Assembly: GCA_015478945.1 (NCBI GenBank)
Contig: JABUQX010119016.1
Span: 20,001 to 38,399 of the forward strand
Length of the DNA stretch: 18,399 bases
Reading direction: 5' to 3'
Source of the DNA: Trachelipus rathkii
Lineage: Eukaryota > Arthropoda > Malacostraca > Isopoda > Trachelipodidae
In this document: one piece after another, positions 17,747 to 18,399 of the stretch
Layout of the letters: the number at the start of each line of letters is the position of its first letter
Numbering within the stretch: position 1 is the first letter of the stretch
Notes under the pieces: model-generated
Told to the model about the DNA's origin: nothing
The model's input: the letters and a program-made list of their open reading frames with translations, nothing else
Databases searched by the model: none
Translations under genes and position numbers: made by a program

Positions 17747-17888
17747 TGCAGGTTCGAGCAAGTGTATGGTGGACTCACTTCCTGGCATGCCAATCAAATC
17801 AATTGACGGAAGTTGAGAAACTGTTATTTGGGTACTTCAAGTTACCACAGGGCAAGATCGCCCGGCAGGATCCCCTTGAACAGTAAGA
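17747..17888. other. Unique island between TA arrays
   Basis: About 140 nt including GCAGGTTCGAGC (17749-17760), which resembles a B-box but has no A-box partner because a TA array precedes it, and a GGGC/GCCC inverted repeat at about 17851-17864. No gene. Confidence 0.45.
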
Positions 17889-17889
17889 G

Positions 17890-17946
17890 TTATATATATA
17901 ATATATATATATAGTATTATATTAGTATATATAATATATATATATA

Positions 17947-17981
<35 letters not shown>

Positions 17982-18039
17982 TATATATAATATTATATAC
18001 TATTATATATATAATATAACTAATATATATAGTATTATT
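17890..18039. repeat. (TA)n microsatellite
   Basis: About 150 nt of imperfect TA repeat. The minus frame 17917-18150 running through it is an artefact. Confidence 0.93.
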
Positions 18040-18399
18040 AGCAAATGGCGGCTCTAGAGGATCCGATTTGGTTAAAAGGACTGCGAATGTCAACGGAAGT
18101 AAAATAATAATAATTGATGGCTTAAGCATTTTAACATAGCATCTAAACAATTAAAATACTTTGTTGAAGCTATTGAAATTTTTTATTGGTTATTGGGTTG
18201 TTTTTTTTTATTTATTTTGCAGCCCTCCAAAATCTCGTCTCTAGAACACCAGCTGGACTATAGCATATTATGATGCACGCACGGACTGGGGTGATTTTGG
18301 TTGGAAGGCTCGAGAAGGAAAATTGTAAAATTCCAGCCAGGTTGAAAGTTTCGCAACGTATGTTTCCATTTAAGTCAACTATAATTAAGAAATATTAAC
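18040..18399 (+). other. Unique sequence with a weak candidate exon
   Basis: A poly-pyrimidine-rich stretch ending TTTATTTTGCAG at 18223 is a good 3' splice-site shape, and CAACGTATGT at about 18355 a 5' splice-site shape, which would define an exon of about 130 nt. All three frames between them contain a stop. The longest open piece reads AYYDARTDWGDFGWKAREGK after an in-frame TAG. No family is recognised, so this could be a noncoding exon or chance. Confidence 0.2.

Noticed and set aside
17749..17760. GGTTCGAGC as a tRNA B-box
   Set aside because: There is no A-box at the required distance (the upstream sequence is TA repeat) and no cloverleaf can be drawn.

Overview
The window is noncoding, repeat-dominated eukaryotic DNA, almost certainly from an animal. 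About 15% of it is (TA)n-type microsatellite in eleven separate arrays, with a further ~550-nt (CT)n tract, a (ATT)13 tract and several homopolymer runs. The recognisable coding matter is all decayed retroelement sequence. This density of simple repeats together with Penelope-like retroelements resembles decapod crustacean genomes (shrimp, crab, crayfish). The taxon is an inference from repeat style, not from a marker gene. I found no intact host gene. The long reading frames through the TA and CT arrays are low-complexity artefacts.

Layout. 1-1715: T-runs, then a ~1 kb segment with a strong A+C excess on the + strand. 1716-2626: the largest TA array. 2627-5214: unique-looking sequence holding one small piece of a Ty3/gypsy-type reverse transcriptase/RNase H junction (about 3152-3475), interrupted by a TA array. 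5215-6631: a cluster of TA, CT and TA arrays.

6632-10586 is the most informative block. Two 5'-truncated, frameshifted copies of one Penelope-like element (PLE) lie in opposite orientation, 5' ends facing each other and 3' ends pointing outward. Copy A is on the minus strand (6632 to about 8540) and copy B on the plus strand (about 8705 to 10586). Each keeps part of the PLE reverse transcriptase (FTNVPVPET in B; DGVAMGSPLGP and YVDD in A), the linker, the GIY-YIG endonuclease domain and the 3' untranslated region. The 3' region carries a conserved hairpin motif resembling part of a hammerhead ribozyme core. Both 3' ends abut or lie next to (TA)n arrays. Copy A also has a run of five C in the RT frame expanded to 38 C.

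10587-14493: AT-rich sequence with no recognisable gene. 14494-16122: a probable non-autonomous DNA transposon whose ends resemble hAT (CAGGG...CCCTG), with an interior of three tandem monomers of roughly 365-385 bp, the third enlarged by an internal (TA)n tract. 16123-18399: more TA arrays, a (ATT)13 tract bracketed by a 30-bp direct repeat, a tRNA-like (SINE-type) head on the minus strand at about 17470-17575, and a weak candidate exon near the right edge.

There is no operon or pathway here. The window records transposon insertion, decay and microsatellite growth. Its most unusual aspects are the head-to-head PLE pair with its conserved 3' structured motif, and the tandem-monomer DNA element.
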